A stretch of DNA of 64,000 nucleotides from Cadophora sp. MPI-SDFR-AT-0126 (GCA_020747065.1 JAGMVK010000005.1:2914001-2978000); one strand, 5' to 3'. Shown: positions 1 to 14,532, counted from the stretch's first letter. The notes: generated by a model not told the origin, from the letters alone. Made by a program: numbers and translations.

Positions 1-2231
1 GGACACGGGAAGTTGAAGAGCACTAGCGAGCGGGAATTTAAGCATTGCCTTGAATGATTGCGAACTAGTAGTGAGCACACTGCATTTGTGGCTTCCATGT
101 GACTTCGATGTAACACTGACAAAGGATATATGAGCATTTTTATACTTGGGTTGTGAGCTCGCATCATTATACGGCGATATGACATGCAGCTTCGTCGGCG
201 AGCCAAAATGTCAGGGGGAAGTGAAGGCAATTCAATATTTGAAGATATCGATCAACAACCAGGCGATATTCGGGCTCACCTCGGATCTCCCGAAACACTA
301 GCAATCAACTCTTCGGACGTCGAAATCGTACTGGATCACCTGAAAGAGAATTAATTGACTTGCTTGGTGATGCAGCCGAGTGGACATGTGATATACTCAA
401 ATAGAACTCACCTTTGGCTAACATAGGATGCAGCTCGTAGGAACGAAGTCGATCATCTGCTCTGCTCTCTAAATAACATCTCAACTATAACTGGCTAGAA
501 GCATAGCTTCCCAGCACACCGTTACCAACCTATCGGATCAAGCCAGAGCAGCCAGTCTGAACAGCAGCAACATCTGGTGACACGAGTTCGAGTGAGCCAG
601 GATCTCGGGCCAAAGAGCGCTACGTGCACCTCCCTCCATTTCAATCGGATATGCACCTCGCTTGACATGGAGGCAGGAAAAGCAGACTGCTGACATCCAG
701 GTCAGAGAGGAACAGACATCTCACAGAGATACGGAAAACACCAAAGTCCTCCTCCCTCCAGCAATCTCACTCAGCCAGGGAAACCCAACACCTCCAGATT
801 AACATTCTTTAAACCCGAACACCGAGAGCCTGGCTTCAAAGCCAAGATCCAAAAGGATAAATTATTCTTCTCTTTCCTGATACATTTCCTATTTTTCCTG
901 TTTTCCATTCCGTCGCGATCCGAGCGATTAACCCCAAAACATACTCTGCCTGACCTTGAATCGCCAAACCCCATGGAGCTGAACAACACCACTATGGCCA
1001 GAATCAAACACAATGCCCGTCCGGCTTGGTTGGCTGGTGGGGTTCCACATTGGGCTGGCCCACATTCCGTACAGTATCTCCACGTTTCTCCACATCCCTC
1101 CACGTTCCACTCACCGACGAGCGCAAGCGCGCAGCGCCTCAAAACGGGATATCAACATCAACGCCATATCCACATCTTGGGGATTTGAAGTTCAAAAAAT
1201 GGCGTCGAGCACGAGGCTCCCACAGACTTACTTTGGCCAAGGCAGCCGCAAATTCTGTTTTCCAGAATCCGTCTGGGCAGAGGCGCAGATTAAGTCATTA
1301 TTGGCACGCATTTAGGCGCACTTAATCACTTGGCTCACTGTATGTGACATCTTGGCAACCTTCTCATTGGGAGATAGGCCGAGCACGGGACAATTGTCCA
1401 ATTGGTCTGGAATGTCTTACTCGTGAAGGTGAGATGAAGATGATTCGTGGAAAATACTGTTTGGTTTCGCGGAGAAACTTGTCGTGAGGCTTTGAGTTTC
1501 TGATCTGTGTAGTTGAGTTGTCTGGATTTCTTGTGTAGATGTCTTGGCATTTGGAAGTTGACAATACGACTACTCCATCTTCATCGAACTTTCGACATGA
1601 CACATGAGCGGATCGTTTGGTAAAGAATGCAAAAGATCAACTGTTAATAGAGCAATATATCCGAGAGAGTCTACCGATCCTGCTCCCGAATCTAATCAAT
1701 GTACCATGCATCGCTCTTCCAGGATATCCTTGAGCTACACCTTGCGTGGTAACCGATTGGACATACGACATTTATCCAGCCTCTCCACGGGGCTGGCCCC
1801 CGGACTATGGCGGTCTTCTCCTCATCGATGATTTGAGGGATAACTCGTGGGGAAAAGGCCGTCGACTGGGGGAGGGGCGGAGAGCAGCATCAAAGCGTCT
1901 TAGCAGCTTGGCGGGGGAGCGGGGTGTAGCCAACAGCAGGGAGCTTCCGCTTGGCGGGGGACTGCTTGTCAGTAGTCAGATTTCTCCGATCTCTCGGTGG
2001 CGCGAAGCAAGATAGAGCATGCTCAAACTCTCACACACCCTTACCTGAATCATATTGATATATGAGGGGTCCCTTCCTCCACAGTCCAGATATTTCTCTT
2101 CATCCTCTCCAGCAACCATTCCTTTCTCGTGTGAAGAGTCAACAGGGACACCACAAATTGTCTCAGGATACCAGGAGTACTTCGACAGGAACACTTCGAT
2201 AGTTTGACTTGTAACCCACAACACCGCAATC
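1..2231. other. Left-edge intergenic DNA, no convincing gene
   Basis: I see no recognisable protein here. The only weak candidate is a 56-codon open frame at 184-354 (+), rich in acidic and polar residues, with no match to a family I know; it could be a fragment of a multi-exon gene running off the left edge. The last few hundred bases before 2232 presumably hold the promoter and 5' leader of the sugar transporter. Confidence 0.4.
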
Positions 2232-4123
2232 ATGGGTTTGCTTGACAAGATCGTTAAGAATGACTCCATGAAGAGGTATGCGACACTGGATCTTGTTGAA
2301 CCGAATCTCCTATGCTGACTCCGTTCTCCCACAGTGACCCCAAGGAGATCTACGGATGGAGAGTCTGGGTTTTAGCCGTGTCAGCTTGCTTCGGTGGCAT
2401 GTTGTTTGGTTGGGATATCGGTGCTATCGGTGGAATCATGGTATGTTCAACTTTGACCCTATGTTTTGCTCAAGCGCCGAAATGCTACAACTCGTCTCTT
2501 TACTATCTGAATCTTGATATGAAAAGAAGCAAACTGACCTGTCTCAAGGTTATGCCTCAATTCAAGAAGACCTTTGGCCTGCCTGTAAGTAAGAAGGCGA
2601 CAGCCAACATTGTCAGCAATGTCGTCTCGACCCTTCAAGCTGGATGCTTCCTTGGTGCTCTGATTGCTTTCTATATCGCCGACAAGTGGGGACGAAGAGT
2701 AAGAATCCCGTACATGTTCCCCATTTTCCACTCATGCTGAGTAACGTTAGCCTTCTCTTCTCTGCGCTGCCACAATGGCCATCTTTGGTATTGTCATCCA
2801 GGCTTCCTCATCTGGTGAAATCGCTGCTTTATATGTTGGAAGATTCTTCGCTGGTGTTGGTGTCGGAGCCGCTTCCATGTTGACCCCCCTCTACGTCTCC
2901 GAGAATGCTCCTCGATCTATCCGTGGTGGTTTGACTGGTATTTACCAACTCAACGTTACAATCGGTATCATGATGTCCTTCTGGGTCAACTACGGTTCCC
3001 TGCAGCACAGCAAAGGAGATGCTATCTGGCAAGTTCCTTTGGCCCTCCAAATGCTTCCGGCAGTCTTCATGCTTGTCGGTGTTTCTCTCTGCAACGAATC
3101 ACCTCGCTTCCTCGCCAAGCAAGACAACTGGGAGAAGGCAACTTCTGTCTTGACGACACTTCGCAATCTTCCTGCCGACCACCCTTACGTCCGTATGGAA
3201 CTTGAGGACATGCAGGAGCAACTTGAGAACGAGAGACGTATGGTCGGTGGCGCTACTTTTATGGATCTCCAGCGTGAGATGTGGCTCATTCCAGGTAACC
3301 GAAAGCGTGCTCTCATTTCCATCGGACTCATGGTCTGCCAACAAATGACCGGAACCAACGCAATCAACTACTACGCCCCTCAAATTTTCGAGAATCTGGG
3401 TATCACCGGTGCCTCTACTGGTCTCTTTGCTACCGGGATCTACGGTGTCGTCAAGGTTGTCGCTTGTGCCATCTTCCTGCTCTTTGTTGCCGATTCCCTT
3501 GGACGAAGACGGTCGCTTCTATGGACATCCATTGCTCAGGGTGCCTGCATGTTCATCATCGGTATCTACGTTCTCACCAACCCACCTAAGAAAGGTGCCG
3601 ATATCTCTCCTTTTGGATATGTCTCTCTCGTCTGTAAGTATATCCCGCTCGCCCGAATTCGGATCAACCACTGACATGTATACCAGGCATTTTCCTCTTC
3701 GCCGCCATCTTCCAATTCGGTTGGGGTCCTGTTTGCTGGATTCTCGTCTCCGAGATCCCTACCGCTCGTCTCCGTGCCATGAACGTCGCCCTCGCCGCTG
3801 CCACTCAATGGCTCTTCAACTTCGTCGTCGCTCAAGCCGTTCCCCGCATGTTGGTCAACGTCGGCAAGGCCGGATATGGAACCTACTTCATATTCGGCTC
3901 TTTTTGCTTCTCCATGTTCTTTTTCGTCTGGTTCCTGATTCCCGAGACCAAGGGTGTCTCCCTCGAGAAGATGGATGCTCTGTTCGGTATTGTCGAGAGC
4001 CCAAAGTATGCTGATGAGGAGGCCCGCTCTTCCACCACCAAGGAGCCCATCCACATCCACGAGTCGACCGCTGATGCTATTGCCCACGACAAGAACGCGG
4101 CTGCGCACGTCGAGAGCAAGTAG
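2232..4123 (+). CDS. MFS sugar transporter (sugar porter family)
   Basis: Predicted 539-residue plasma-membrane permease for a hexose or related sugar, of the 12-helix sugar porter family. I read five exons: 2232-2275, 2335-2440, 2549-2698, 2751-3633 and 3687-4123, all with GT-AG introns that keep frame. The start at 2232 gives a short cytoplasmic N-terminus before [22 protein letters not shown], the usual first helix. Family signatures seen are ADKWGRR after helix 2, NESPRFL before the central loop, [14 protein letters not shown] in helix 7, DSLGRRRSL after helix 8 and PETKGVSLE at the end of helix 12. The tail is hydrophilic and His/Asp/Glu rich. Substrate cannot be decided from sequence: glucose, xylose and quinate carriers share these motifs. 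Length and motifs look intact. Confidence 0.93.
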
Positions 4124-5494
4124 GAGGCAGATTGAGTGATGCTTGAGCTTTTGGATTTGGACTCGGAGCTGTACAATCGACAAATTTGCAGTTCACCACC
4201 AAGCGTGGAACATTAATTGGTATAATGAAGTTGTAGCTGTTGTAGAATGTCAAATTTCATGCAATTTGCTCCAGATCTACTCACCTTACTACTCGTCTTT
4301 GATTTCCTCACCTTATCTTTGACCTTGAGCCATACCATCCTCCTATGCCCTCCTTCTCGTTCAGTGCTATCCCTCCCATCTCCAGCCGGTGACAGACAGC
4401 TGTAAGTTTGCTCTGCGGACATAATTGAATGGCATGTCTCGAGACAACTTGCCTCGCAGTTTATATGCGTGATATGAATCAGTTGCTTTGAAATCAAAAC
4501 AACTCCCTTGTGGAGCGTTGTGGAGTCGTGACAGCAGCAAATATCTCTTTCTAGAACGACTGGCTCGCTTGGAAAGGGAGGCGGGGTCCCCAAGAAACAA
4601 ACTCCATATATTGACTAAGAGGCTCAGGTTTCCATAATGTGCCGCTGTGTAGTTGTGTCAAGAATAGAGAGAGTCGCACGCGAGATATCGAAGCTGTCGG
4701 AATAGTACGAGGGGGTGGTGCATCGCCCTTTCCATCTCGGATGTGGCCGAAGCCCGTGACTGCACGCCGAACTGAAGCCATCACCAAATCCGTTTCGCCG
4801 AAGCAAAAAAAAAGTGGCAAGAACCATCACTCCCATCTACCCAAATAAGCAATTTTGTTTCACTAGTCAATCAAGGCACTTTGGCGGAGGTAAAACTCAC
4901 CCACGTTCTCCTTTTCAACCATTAACTGACATGTTTGATAGTGGTTAACGCGACGTGAGTTTGACCTCGAGCTTGGGTGTGCGGAGGTGTACTAATGTTA
5001 AATAGAGCCTGCTAAGCTGTTTCCTTTGGGAGCGAGTAAGTCTTGAAGATGTGAAGTTGAGGAAGTTGGCTAATGCGCGAAAGGTGTTCGAATCACTCAG
5101 GTGTCGACTTGAAATTGTTTTTTTTGGACGTCTCATCTTTTTGCGTTACAATTCTTTTGTTTAGCGACCCGTGTTCCGTGTCTTCTAGGAATGTAACCAA
5201 TCACAGTGAACTTACGATGGTATAGTTGATTGATGTGTGTACACGTTGGACTGTCTTTTGGAGTATGCGGCTGTAAAGCAACACATCTTGGCACTGTTGG
5301 TTTGATCCTTGTTGCATGCAGACAGACCAACACATTTCTCCAAATGTTGCGTCACGAGCCAACTGCATGCCACACCTCAGGATCTTCAGATATCAAGAAT
5401 CCTCTTCCCTTGATGTGACTGTTAGACCTTTCAACAATACACAGTCCTCTGCTCGCTTTAAATCAGAAATCGCTTCCTCTATGAAATCGTTGAA
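4124..5494. other. Intergenic, no gene seen
   Basis: This 1.4-kb gap lies between the transporter and the ankyrin gene, both on the plus strand. It should hold the 3' end of the first and the promoter of the second. Short open frames here have no family features or splice context. Confidence 0.5.
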
Positions 5495-7133
5495 ATGAAT
5501 GCTCTCGAGCTCCCTTCTGAGATTCTCAATAAGATCTTAGTCTATGCAGTCTTTACGCGACGTCTGAAAAGAAGTCTAAGACTTCGACTTGTTTGCAGTA
5601 AGCCTTGACTTTGAATAAGATACCCATCTCCATATCATAACTCATTCAATCACAGAGACTTTCTCAACGGCTGTCATCACCGCGCTTTTCGATTCTCGTT
5701 TGCTCGACGGGAGTGGACCTGGAGGATTCAGCAAAAGCTATGGTCCATGGCAGATTCGCAATCGTGAGTACCTTTTTGGGCTCTTCCACCGTTACCTGGT
5801 GTATCGGTTGAACAACGAGCGGAGTGGAGAATTGAACCGACTACTTGAGATGCGCGAAATTGCGACACTTCTTCGAGAACATTCCACCGTGAACCTCTCA
5901 ACAATCAACGAGAAACTATGCTGGTTGGGGTACAAGTACGCCTTTCCAATCAAGCATCGCAAGGAATACTGGAAGGAACGTGGATATGTGAAAACAGAAG
6001 ATGGAAGACGTCAGCAAGGGGGCGTCTTAATACCAAACCGAGGACTCAACCTCCTGGCAGCTGCGGCATACTTTGATCTGGTCCCTCTCGTCTTACAGTT
6101 GCTCACGGAAAGGCATGCTCCCGACACACACAATTACATGTTTCCCAGTGCTCTCGAAGCTGCGGCTTGGGCTGGAAACAGCAATATGGTACAAACTCTC
6201 CAGAGCGACATGGCCAATCAGCCAGGCTTCGCCGAACTCGACCTCGTTACGAAATGGATCAAGCTTGCTGGTAAGCGTGTGATCATCGGAGCTACCATTC
6301 GAGGAGATCTCCAATTCCTCAAGTGGTCGATGTATCCCGAGGCTCTTGGTCCACGAAGCGATACAATACTAGCTGGAGAAGCAGTCGGACAAATTGCTCG
6401 AGAGTCCAAACTGGGGACTGCAATATACGCAGCACAGAGATGTACCAGGTCTCCCGAGATCCACAAGTATCTTCAAAGTTTCCTCAACGAATCCCTCATC
6501 GAGCTCGAACCCAACTGGCTAGCACGAGATTTCTGCAACCACTGCGAATGGGGCAACACATCTATGGTAGAATACTATCTCGACAACGGCGTAAACGTGA
6601 ACTCCCCATGGCGCCTCGATCGTGCCACAGCCCTCTGCATCGCAGCTCAAAGTTGCCAAGAACCCATTGTCGACCTCCTCCTCGCTCGTGGTGCAGATCC
6701 GAATTTCAACGCCGAAGTGTACTCGCAGTTCACACCTCTCCCTCTCGCAGCGTCATCAGGCAGCTTAGCCATGGTCCGCAAACTTCTCGACCACGGCGCC
6801 TATCCAAACGAGAAGTTGAACGCATTGATCCGATTGCCCGCTCTCTGGTATGCAGTAGCCACAGAGAACACAGCTATGATACATCTCCTTGAGGCTCGCG
6901 GCGCGTCGTTCGATGTCCTACTTGACGGACAGCCGTGGATTGGGGGAATCGCTATGGAGATGGCAGAGGAGCTTTTTCTGGATTCCATGTTTGATTTGTT
7001 GAAGGAGAGGGGCATTCAGATTGGGGACAGGTTGAACGACACTGGGTGTGCTCCGTGGCGGAAGTGGAATCTGAAGAATAACCCGCCAAGGAACAACCCT
7101 AACTGGGAAATGTACAAATTGGAATTTTTCTGA
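5495..7133 (+). CDS. F-box-like / ankyrin repeat protein
   Basis: Two exons, 5495-5597 and 5656-7133, encode 526 residues. The N-terminus (MNALELPSEILNKILVYAV, then a basic stretch and LRLVCKTFSTAVI) has the spacing of fungal F-box-like modules, which would link a target to an SCF ubiquitin ligase; this is inference from pattern only. The C-terminal half has at least three ankyrin-type repeats, recognisable as TALCIAAQSCQEPIVDLLLARGADPN, TPLPLAASSGSLAMVRKLLDHGAYPN and ALWYAVATENTAMIHLLEARGAS (parts quoted for position, residues about 300-420). Earlier diverged repeats probably fill residues 110-300. No stop or frame break is present. Partner and pathway are unknown. The splice adds an upstream ATG that a single-frame reading misses. 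Confidence 0.8.
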
Positions 7134-8788
7134 GTTTCTATACAAGATGTCTTTCATAAGTTCTTTTTAGCTGATATGCTTGTATTCTCCCCGCCCTCCA
7201 AAGTCCTCCGCTTTCTCGGATCTGTGTGGTGGTTGGGTTGATGTGAGACGATTGACTGTAACTCTTCGCGAGTCCGAGAACGAGTAGACTTCAATATTCG
7301 AACTCACTCTCCTGCTACACAGTTGAAGCACTCTCCTCCCACAAGTCTCAGCATCCCATCTAATCCAAGCCTCCAATCCATTCTGGTGTCCCCCAACCTC
7401 AAACAACCCCCAAAATCTTCATGATCATCCCAACATTCCTATCCAGGAATGCCCTCACACCGGTCTGCGGAGGCGGAGGAGGCTTTACTCTTCGCTCAGG
7501 TGCTTTGAACTCTTGCGGTGTGCTATCCACTTTCGTATCCGTGCTCGAACTCCGTTGTGATGGTGAATTTGATTGCTCTCCGGATTTCTCCATTGTTTTA
7601 TGAGGGTCGAAGATACCTTGCTACGCTAACTTTGTGAAGTTGTTGAGAAGTGGACGATGCGAGGGGTCGAAGAGCGATAGTCGATTTGACCACGAATTCA
7701 AAAGAAAGATATCGACTTCAACGACAACGACTTCGAAAACATGCCTGTCTTGGATTTCGAAGGGCCAGCTCCCCTCTTATGCACTACATGCTGTTCAACA
7801 GCCCCAATCCTGCTTCCAAAACATAAGCGGGGATCCCAACCCCATGTAATCGCAAATTTCCAATTGGAGGTAAATGAAGGAAGCAGCCAATCCACTCGAT
7901 GGATGCGATACAAGCATCTGTTATCCTACGACACGTAAGATTGCGGCGTAAGCACGCATCTGGGAATCTTACTGCGCTCGCGTGCCGAATCTGGCATCGA
8001 GCGCGGCGAAGCGATACAAGACTGGATGGATCTTCAACTCGCGACTGGGGGACTTCACACAGGTCGAAGCTGAGCTGACAGGAAAGAAATTTAGGGGTAT
8101 TGTTATTGCCATGGGGGCCGAGTGACCCTGAATTTTAATTGATTATAGAAACTCGGAACTCCGCGAAGGACAACCACTTAACCGAGGATGACACGACAGT
8201 ATCGCAACCCTAACCCGATGAATGATAACACTTGGATACAAGATGTCTACTTGTGGCAAGACCTAGTCCATAATTTCTGCCTGTTATGAGAACGATGCGA
8301 CCTATGAGATCGGGAAAACGACCAAAAAGATCGGGAACTAGGGACGAACCTCAAGTAGAACTTGAAGGTGACATCCACAAATTGGTGCAATTTTAAAAGA
8401 ATATAGCAAATCATGGAAACTAATGTAGCTTACGATATATACTTGCGCCCCTCGATACTGGTGAAGCTGGTTCTGTAGAAGATTTCGGTACTTCTCTTAC
8501 AGAGACCGACTCCGGATCCGAAGCAGGAACTCCGAGAACGACGACTCGGATCCGACGCCGGACCTCAACCAGTTGCTCTTAGCCGCTCGTCAGTCGAAGA
8601 TCACGCAGGAAACGCCCGCGCTACTCAAGCACTTCACAACGGGAAAAGAATCGCAACTAATGGACGACACGAACGAATGGACGACATGAACTTGATATAT
8701 GATCTGAAGAAGATAATGTATATACAAAGAATTTCTCTCAAGATGGAGACCACAGCGCTTCAACGCATGGAGGGATGGGATATCCACT
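7134..8788. other. Intergenic with one weak small ORF
   Basis: A 1.65-kb gap between convergent genes. It contains a possible 64-codon minus-strand ORF, 7593 down to 7399, with a good start context, a Ser/Thr-rich first half, a proline run (KPPPPPQTG) and a short hydrophobic C-terminus. It has no recognisable family and could be real or chance. I see nothing else. Confidence 0.35.
7399..7593 (-). CDS. Possible small proline-containing protein
   Basis: Open frame of 64 codons on the minus strand. The start context is AAAACAATGG, close to the fungal consensus. The peptide is polar and Ser/Gln/Thr rich up to residue 35, has KPPPPPQTG in the middle, and ends in a short hydrophobic stretch (GMIMKILGVV). 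No homologous family is recognised and no intron is needed. Listed only because start context and composition look less random than the neighbouring short frames. Confidence 0.2.
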   Translation of the reverse strand: MEKSGEQSNSPSQRSSSTDTKVDSTPQEFKAPERRVKPPPPPQTGVRAFLDRNVGMIMKILGVV

Positions 8789-10366
<1,578 letters not shown>

Positions 10367-11200
10367 CTTGAAAAGAGTGTGGATAGAGAGAAAATACAAG
10401 GAACACAGCGACCAGCGGTGCGGAAAGAATGTGAAAGTGTGTAAAACAATACTTTGACCTGTCGGATGAGGATATATACCAAATGTCGCCCCTTCTTGAG
10501 GATATCTCCACCTCTAAAGGCGTAACCACCTACATCCCCATGTAGAGTAGTCGATGATGCGCAACCTAAGGAAGGATCTGTCAATGCAGAGCTAGAACAA
10601 AACGGGCGATCATTGAATCCATTGTCCGGTCCTTGGGTGGGGAATATGAGATGATTGAAGCTTCAAATATGGAGAAGATGTTTCGCGGTCGTCATGTATC
10701 CCATGTCCTGGCGCGAGAAAGTTGTTCCGAGGCTGTTTATATGAGACGCGAAGACGCGCTAACCCTGTCTGAAGTTGATAACAATACGATCCACCTTTTC
10801 ACGTGGGCATCAGTCGCGTCCAGCCCTTCACGTCCAAAAGAAAGTATATCTACACCTTCATAGCCGACTGCTAGGGGCTCTCCAATTTTTCGTCCGATGT
10901 GCTGCGGCTCAATCAATTCCATGGCATGGTTCAGCAGAAGTCTCTCTGACCTTCGCTTCAAGCGGCCCGCCGGCGACGGCGAGATAAGGTCGAAAGTGGG
11001 TGACGGTCGTGAGGATACTACCTCTTCATCATTCAACATTTTTCAAGTTGTATCTTGTGACGTTTGATCCCCTTATCACCTCTCATCATTATCCCTTGGT
11101 ACGCTGAACCGAGATATCCGCTGTATCACATTTTCTTCCAATTGCCTGCATCGTGTTGAACCTATCCAAACCAATCATTAGTTACTGGCTATTGTCTGCT
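10367..11200. other. Shared divergent promoter region
   Basis: 834 bases separate the xylanase (-) and amidohydrolase (+) start codons. Apart from the TATA-like stretch near 10,475 I see no coding signal. Short frames on both strands lack family features. Confidence 0.45.
10473..10479 (-). promoter_or_regulatory. TATA-like box upstream of the xylanase
   Basis: On the minus strand the sequence reads GGTATATATCC about 107 nt upstream of the xylanase ATG, a plausible core promoter position in filamentous fungi. I did not find an unambiguous XlnR/Xyr1 site by eye. Confidence 0.35.
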
Positions 11201-12275
11201 ATGGCTCACATCAACATTCTCAAATATGGCGTATCTTCTCCCGCTGATACTTCACCACTACGAGACTTGGAGGCGGCTGGATATCAGCCGAGTGATATCT
11301 TGGCAGTTATAGGGAAATCCGAAGGTTAGTTCCGTCCCATGTTTACCCATATTGATCGCTGATAAGGCAGGGAACGGATGCGTGAACGATTTTTCTCGTA
11401 CCCTGAGCACCCACGTGTGGGAGCCAGTGATCCCTGATTCAGCCGTTACGATTTTCTCGGGCGGAACAGAGGGCGTCTTGTCACCCCATGTCACCTTCAT
11501 CGTCCAGGAGCGAAAGCCCACAGGACTGGTAGCAGTGGTCGGTAGAACGCGAGAGTTCGAGCCTCATGAGATTGGGTCGACAAAGCAGGCCGTGGAGGTT
11601 GCATCCTCTGTCAAGTCGATGTTGAGTCAAAGTGGCATTTCCAAGGACCAAGTGCATCTTGTGTTAATCAAATGTCCTCTCCTCACCTCTGCCAAAGTAG
11701 AAGCTATCTTAGCGGCATCTCAGACTCCAATCACAACGGACACTTACGAGTCGATGGCAAAATCTCGTTATGCATCTGCGGTCGGGATAGCGGCAGCGCT
11801 CGAAGAGATCGAAGCAAGTGGTCTGGATGAGGCCATACGGAATGGAGATCGTTGGAGCAGCAAAGCCAGCTGTAGCTCTGGGGCTGAGCTAGAGGACTGT
11901 CACATCCTTATTTTAGCATCACATACCTCGCCCGGCAATCTTCGCGCTGCATCGGCTTTCATGGAAGACGGGATCGATGCAGGGACCTTGATCAAGGTTT
12001 TGGAGAAGATCAAGAACGAGCATGGCCATGTGGTTCAAGTATTCGCGAAAGCGGAAGCTGATCCGAGGGGTAAAATCAGGGGCAACAGGCACACGATGAA
12101 CACTGATAGTGATATTCACAGCACCAGACATGCACGAGCGGCTGTTGGAGGGCTAATTGCGGGGTTGGTGGGTGACACACATGTTTATGTCTCCGGTGGC
12201 GCGGAAGGGCAAGGTCCATCTGGAGGTGGGAGCTTATGCATGGTTTATCGGGTGGCGGAGATCCTAGTGGAGTGA
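11201..12275 (+). CDS. Cyanuric acid hydrolase / barbiturase family amidohydrolase
   Basis: Ring-opening amidohydrolase of the AtzD/TrzD/barbiturase family, which cleaves a C-N bond in cyanuric acid (giving carboxybiuret) or barbiturate. Exons 11201-11324 and 11371-12275 give 342 residues, close to the 350-370 usual for the family. The fold is three repeated domains, each supplying a Lys and a Ser. All six positions are visible: Lys39 in VIGKSEGNGCVNDF with Ser71 in FSGGTEGVLSPH; Lys in VLIKCPLLT with Ser in ASCSSGAEL; Lys in FAKAEADPRGKIRGNRH with Ser in GQGPSGGGSL. The motif set is diagnostic for the family, but cyanurate versus barbiturate preference cannot be settled by eye. No transporter or allophanate hydrolase gene sits nearby, so the pathway context is missing. 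Confidence 0.92.
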
Positions 12276-12949
12276 TTGGGGAATGCTAGTACTGTGTTCT
12301 GACAATTTTCCGACTCGCAGTTCAGGTACATTGGAGGTGGAGCATTGCAAGAAGTTTGTTCCTCCACTTCAGCTCCATTATTTTCCTGCTTGCGTCTCCG
12401 CACTTCTATCGCAATCATGTCTCTAACTTCTGTTGATACATTTGGAATTACCTCGGGCTCGAGAGTTCGGGACACAAAATCCATAATGCCACGATTAAGT
12501 TTATATATTAGGCTACCAGTTGGGAATTTGGCTAAACAAATAGATAAGAACGTCAATTGCCCAAACTTCCGGTCCCAGCAAATCTATTTTAAACCTGCGG
12601 GAACGTTTATCCTTTCGTCTGTTCGTACTTCTCCAATCCAATGCGGCATGCTTAATTGAACTCCGGTGCTTGTATATTGGACCACGCTGTTTCTTAATTG
12701 CGATCACATTGTTTTTCTAGCTATCGCAACATTCAAACTTCGGACGCAAGTCGTCTATCCCGTAATGGCGTCCGGAAGATCATATCATCCCGTCTGTTTA
12801 CTTTCTAGGATTGTACAAGAAGGAGGGGTTGCCCCTACATCGGGGGTTGGGGTCAGGAACGGCAGCTTTTCAGATTGACAATTCAATCCAAGGCGACAGG
12901 TAAGCTTTCTGTGCCTGCTTGCGACTGAGCTAATATTTTAGATCTGACA
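12276..12949. other. Intergenic, no gene seen
   Basis: 674 bases between two plus-strand genes, expected to hold a 3' end and a promoter. No coding, RNA or repeat signal is recognised. Confidence 0.45.
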
Positions 12950-14532
12950 ATGAAGGCTACTCTTGTTCTGCTGCCAGCTTTGGCAGCGATATGTCATGGT
13001 GCTGCCTTGCCTCATGATGCAGACATTTTTGCGAGAGATGAAGGGTGGAACCAGTGGAAACGACAAGTTACGGTTGTAGTCACCAAGACTACGACGAAGA
13101 CCACAGCGCCAGCAGTCTACACCACTAGTACGAAATATACGACTCTTCCTACACCAGTCATCACCAAGACATCGACGGTTACCAAGCCTTACACGACTCC
13201 CAAAGAAGAGGCCTCAACAGTTATCGTCACGGTCACTGGAAAGCCAGTTACGGTCACACCGTCAGTAGTAACGTATGTGATACTCCACCGCTCCTCTTGA
13301 CAAACTCGGATTCTTCCAGTCTGAGGCTGGAGGACAGATTATCAGCGTCCTTTCAATTCCGGTATTCCTGCAGACGGTACTGACCTCCATACAGTGTAAC
13401 AGTGACTGCGAAGACCAGCTCATCAGCGAAGCCACCAGTCACCGTCACGGTCACAGTTGCGCCTCCTGAAGAAACAGAGGAACCCGAGGAGCCAAGCACA
13501 ACCGACAATTCGTGGCAGATCACTCGAACACTGCCGCCTCTCACATTCGGCAAGCGAGATGCTTCTCCAGTTCCAGAGCCAGAAGCAGAGCCTCAAAGGG
13601 GCCGACCCACGCGTTGGGGCAACTGGGGACCAGGAGGACAAACCATCGTACAGACTCAGACAGTTAAGGAGACCGTGACCTACTATCCTCCCACATCTAC
13701 GGGAATTACAAAGACCATCACAATTACCCCCACCCTGACGACCAGCTTGAGCACCAGCGTTACGACCATCTACTACACGCCTCCTCCATCGACGTCAAAA
13801 GAGCTTACGACCATAACCAAGACCGCCACCGTGATCCCAACAATAACAGCTGGCCCAATCACTGTCACAAAGACATTGACCCCTACTCCAACTCCAAAGT
13901 CAACAGTAAAGTCAACAATCACCATCTGGGACGGGGCGATCAAAGGGAAACGTTCACCTCAAACTCTCGGCTTCCCAAGCCGCACAGCCAACACTCTCCC
14001 AACCGAGACCGAATACCCCGACCCAGAGGAAGAAGATCCCGAGGAGGAAGAAGAGCCAGAGTATCCAGACGACGAACCCACATTCGTCCTCGGCACACCA
14101 ACTCGAACCGTTCGTGTCTCACCAACACCAATCAAGCCAACCTCAACCAAGAAACCCACAAGACCAACTTACATCTTCCCACCTCCCTCACCAACCAACG
14201 AGTTCTCTCTCGGCACACCAACACGCACCGTCAACGTCTCGCCTACGCCTCCCAAAGCTACATCAACCAAGAAGCCATGGTGGTACTCCCCACCAAAGAC
14301 CGTGACCATCACCGAATACTTGTCACCGAAGCCAACGCCTACTGGCACTTTGATTGTCAATAGCGGAACCCTACCCGTTCTGACACTTGGTGGTAAGAGG
14401 GCTGATACTGCTGCTGCTGCGAGGGGCAAGAGACAGGGTGCAGACGCTGACGTGACTAGGAGCGCGACGTTTGCGCCAGGTGCGCCGGTGAAGAGTATTC
14501 CAGGATTTGTGACTTCGACTAAGAAGCCATAG
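12950..14532 (+). CDS. Secreted Thr/Pro-rich protein with Kex2-type KR sites
   Basis: Two exons, 12950-13272 and 13395-14532, encode 486 residues. The first 17-19 residues (MKATLVLLPALAAICHGA) are a clear signal peptide. The rest is low-complexity, dominated by Thr, Val and Pro (runs such as VTVTVTVAPP and TKTITITPT), so heavy O-mannosylation is likely. Five dibasic Lys-Arg sites occur at about residues 37-38, 161-162, 293-294, 442-443 and 453-454, each fitting the Kex2 consensus. An acidic block of Glu, Asp and Pro lies at about 318-336. It is followed by two near-identical copies of a segment LGTPTRTV(R/N)VSPTP...TSTKKP, about 40 residues apart. There are no membrane spans after the signal and essentially no cysteines in the mature part. 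No enzyme domain is seen. A cell-wall structural role or release of peptides by Kex2 are both possible. Confidence 0.8.

Noticed and set aside
771..1142. A 123-codon minus-strand frame near the left edge
   Set aside because: No family features, no splice context, and overlapping frames on both strands are equally long.
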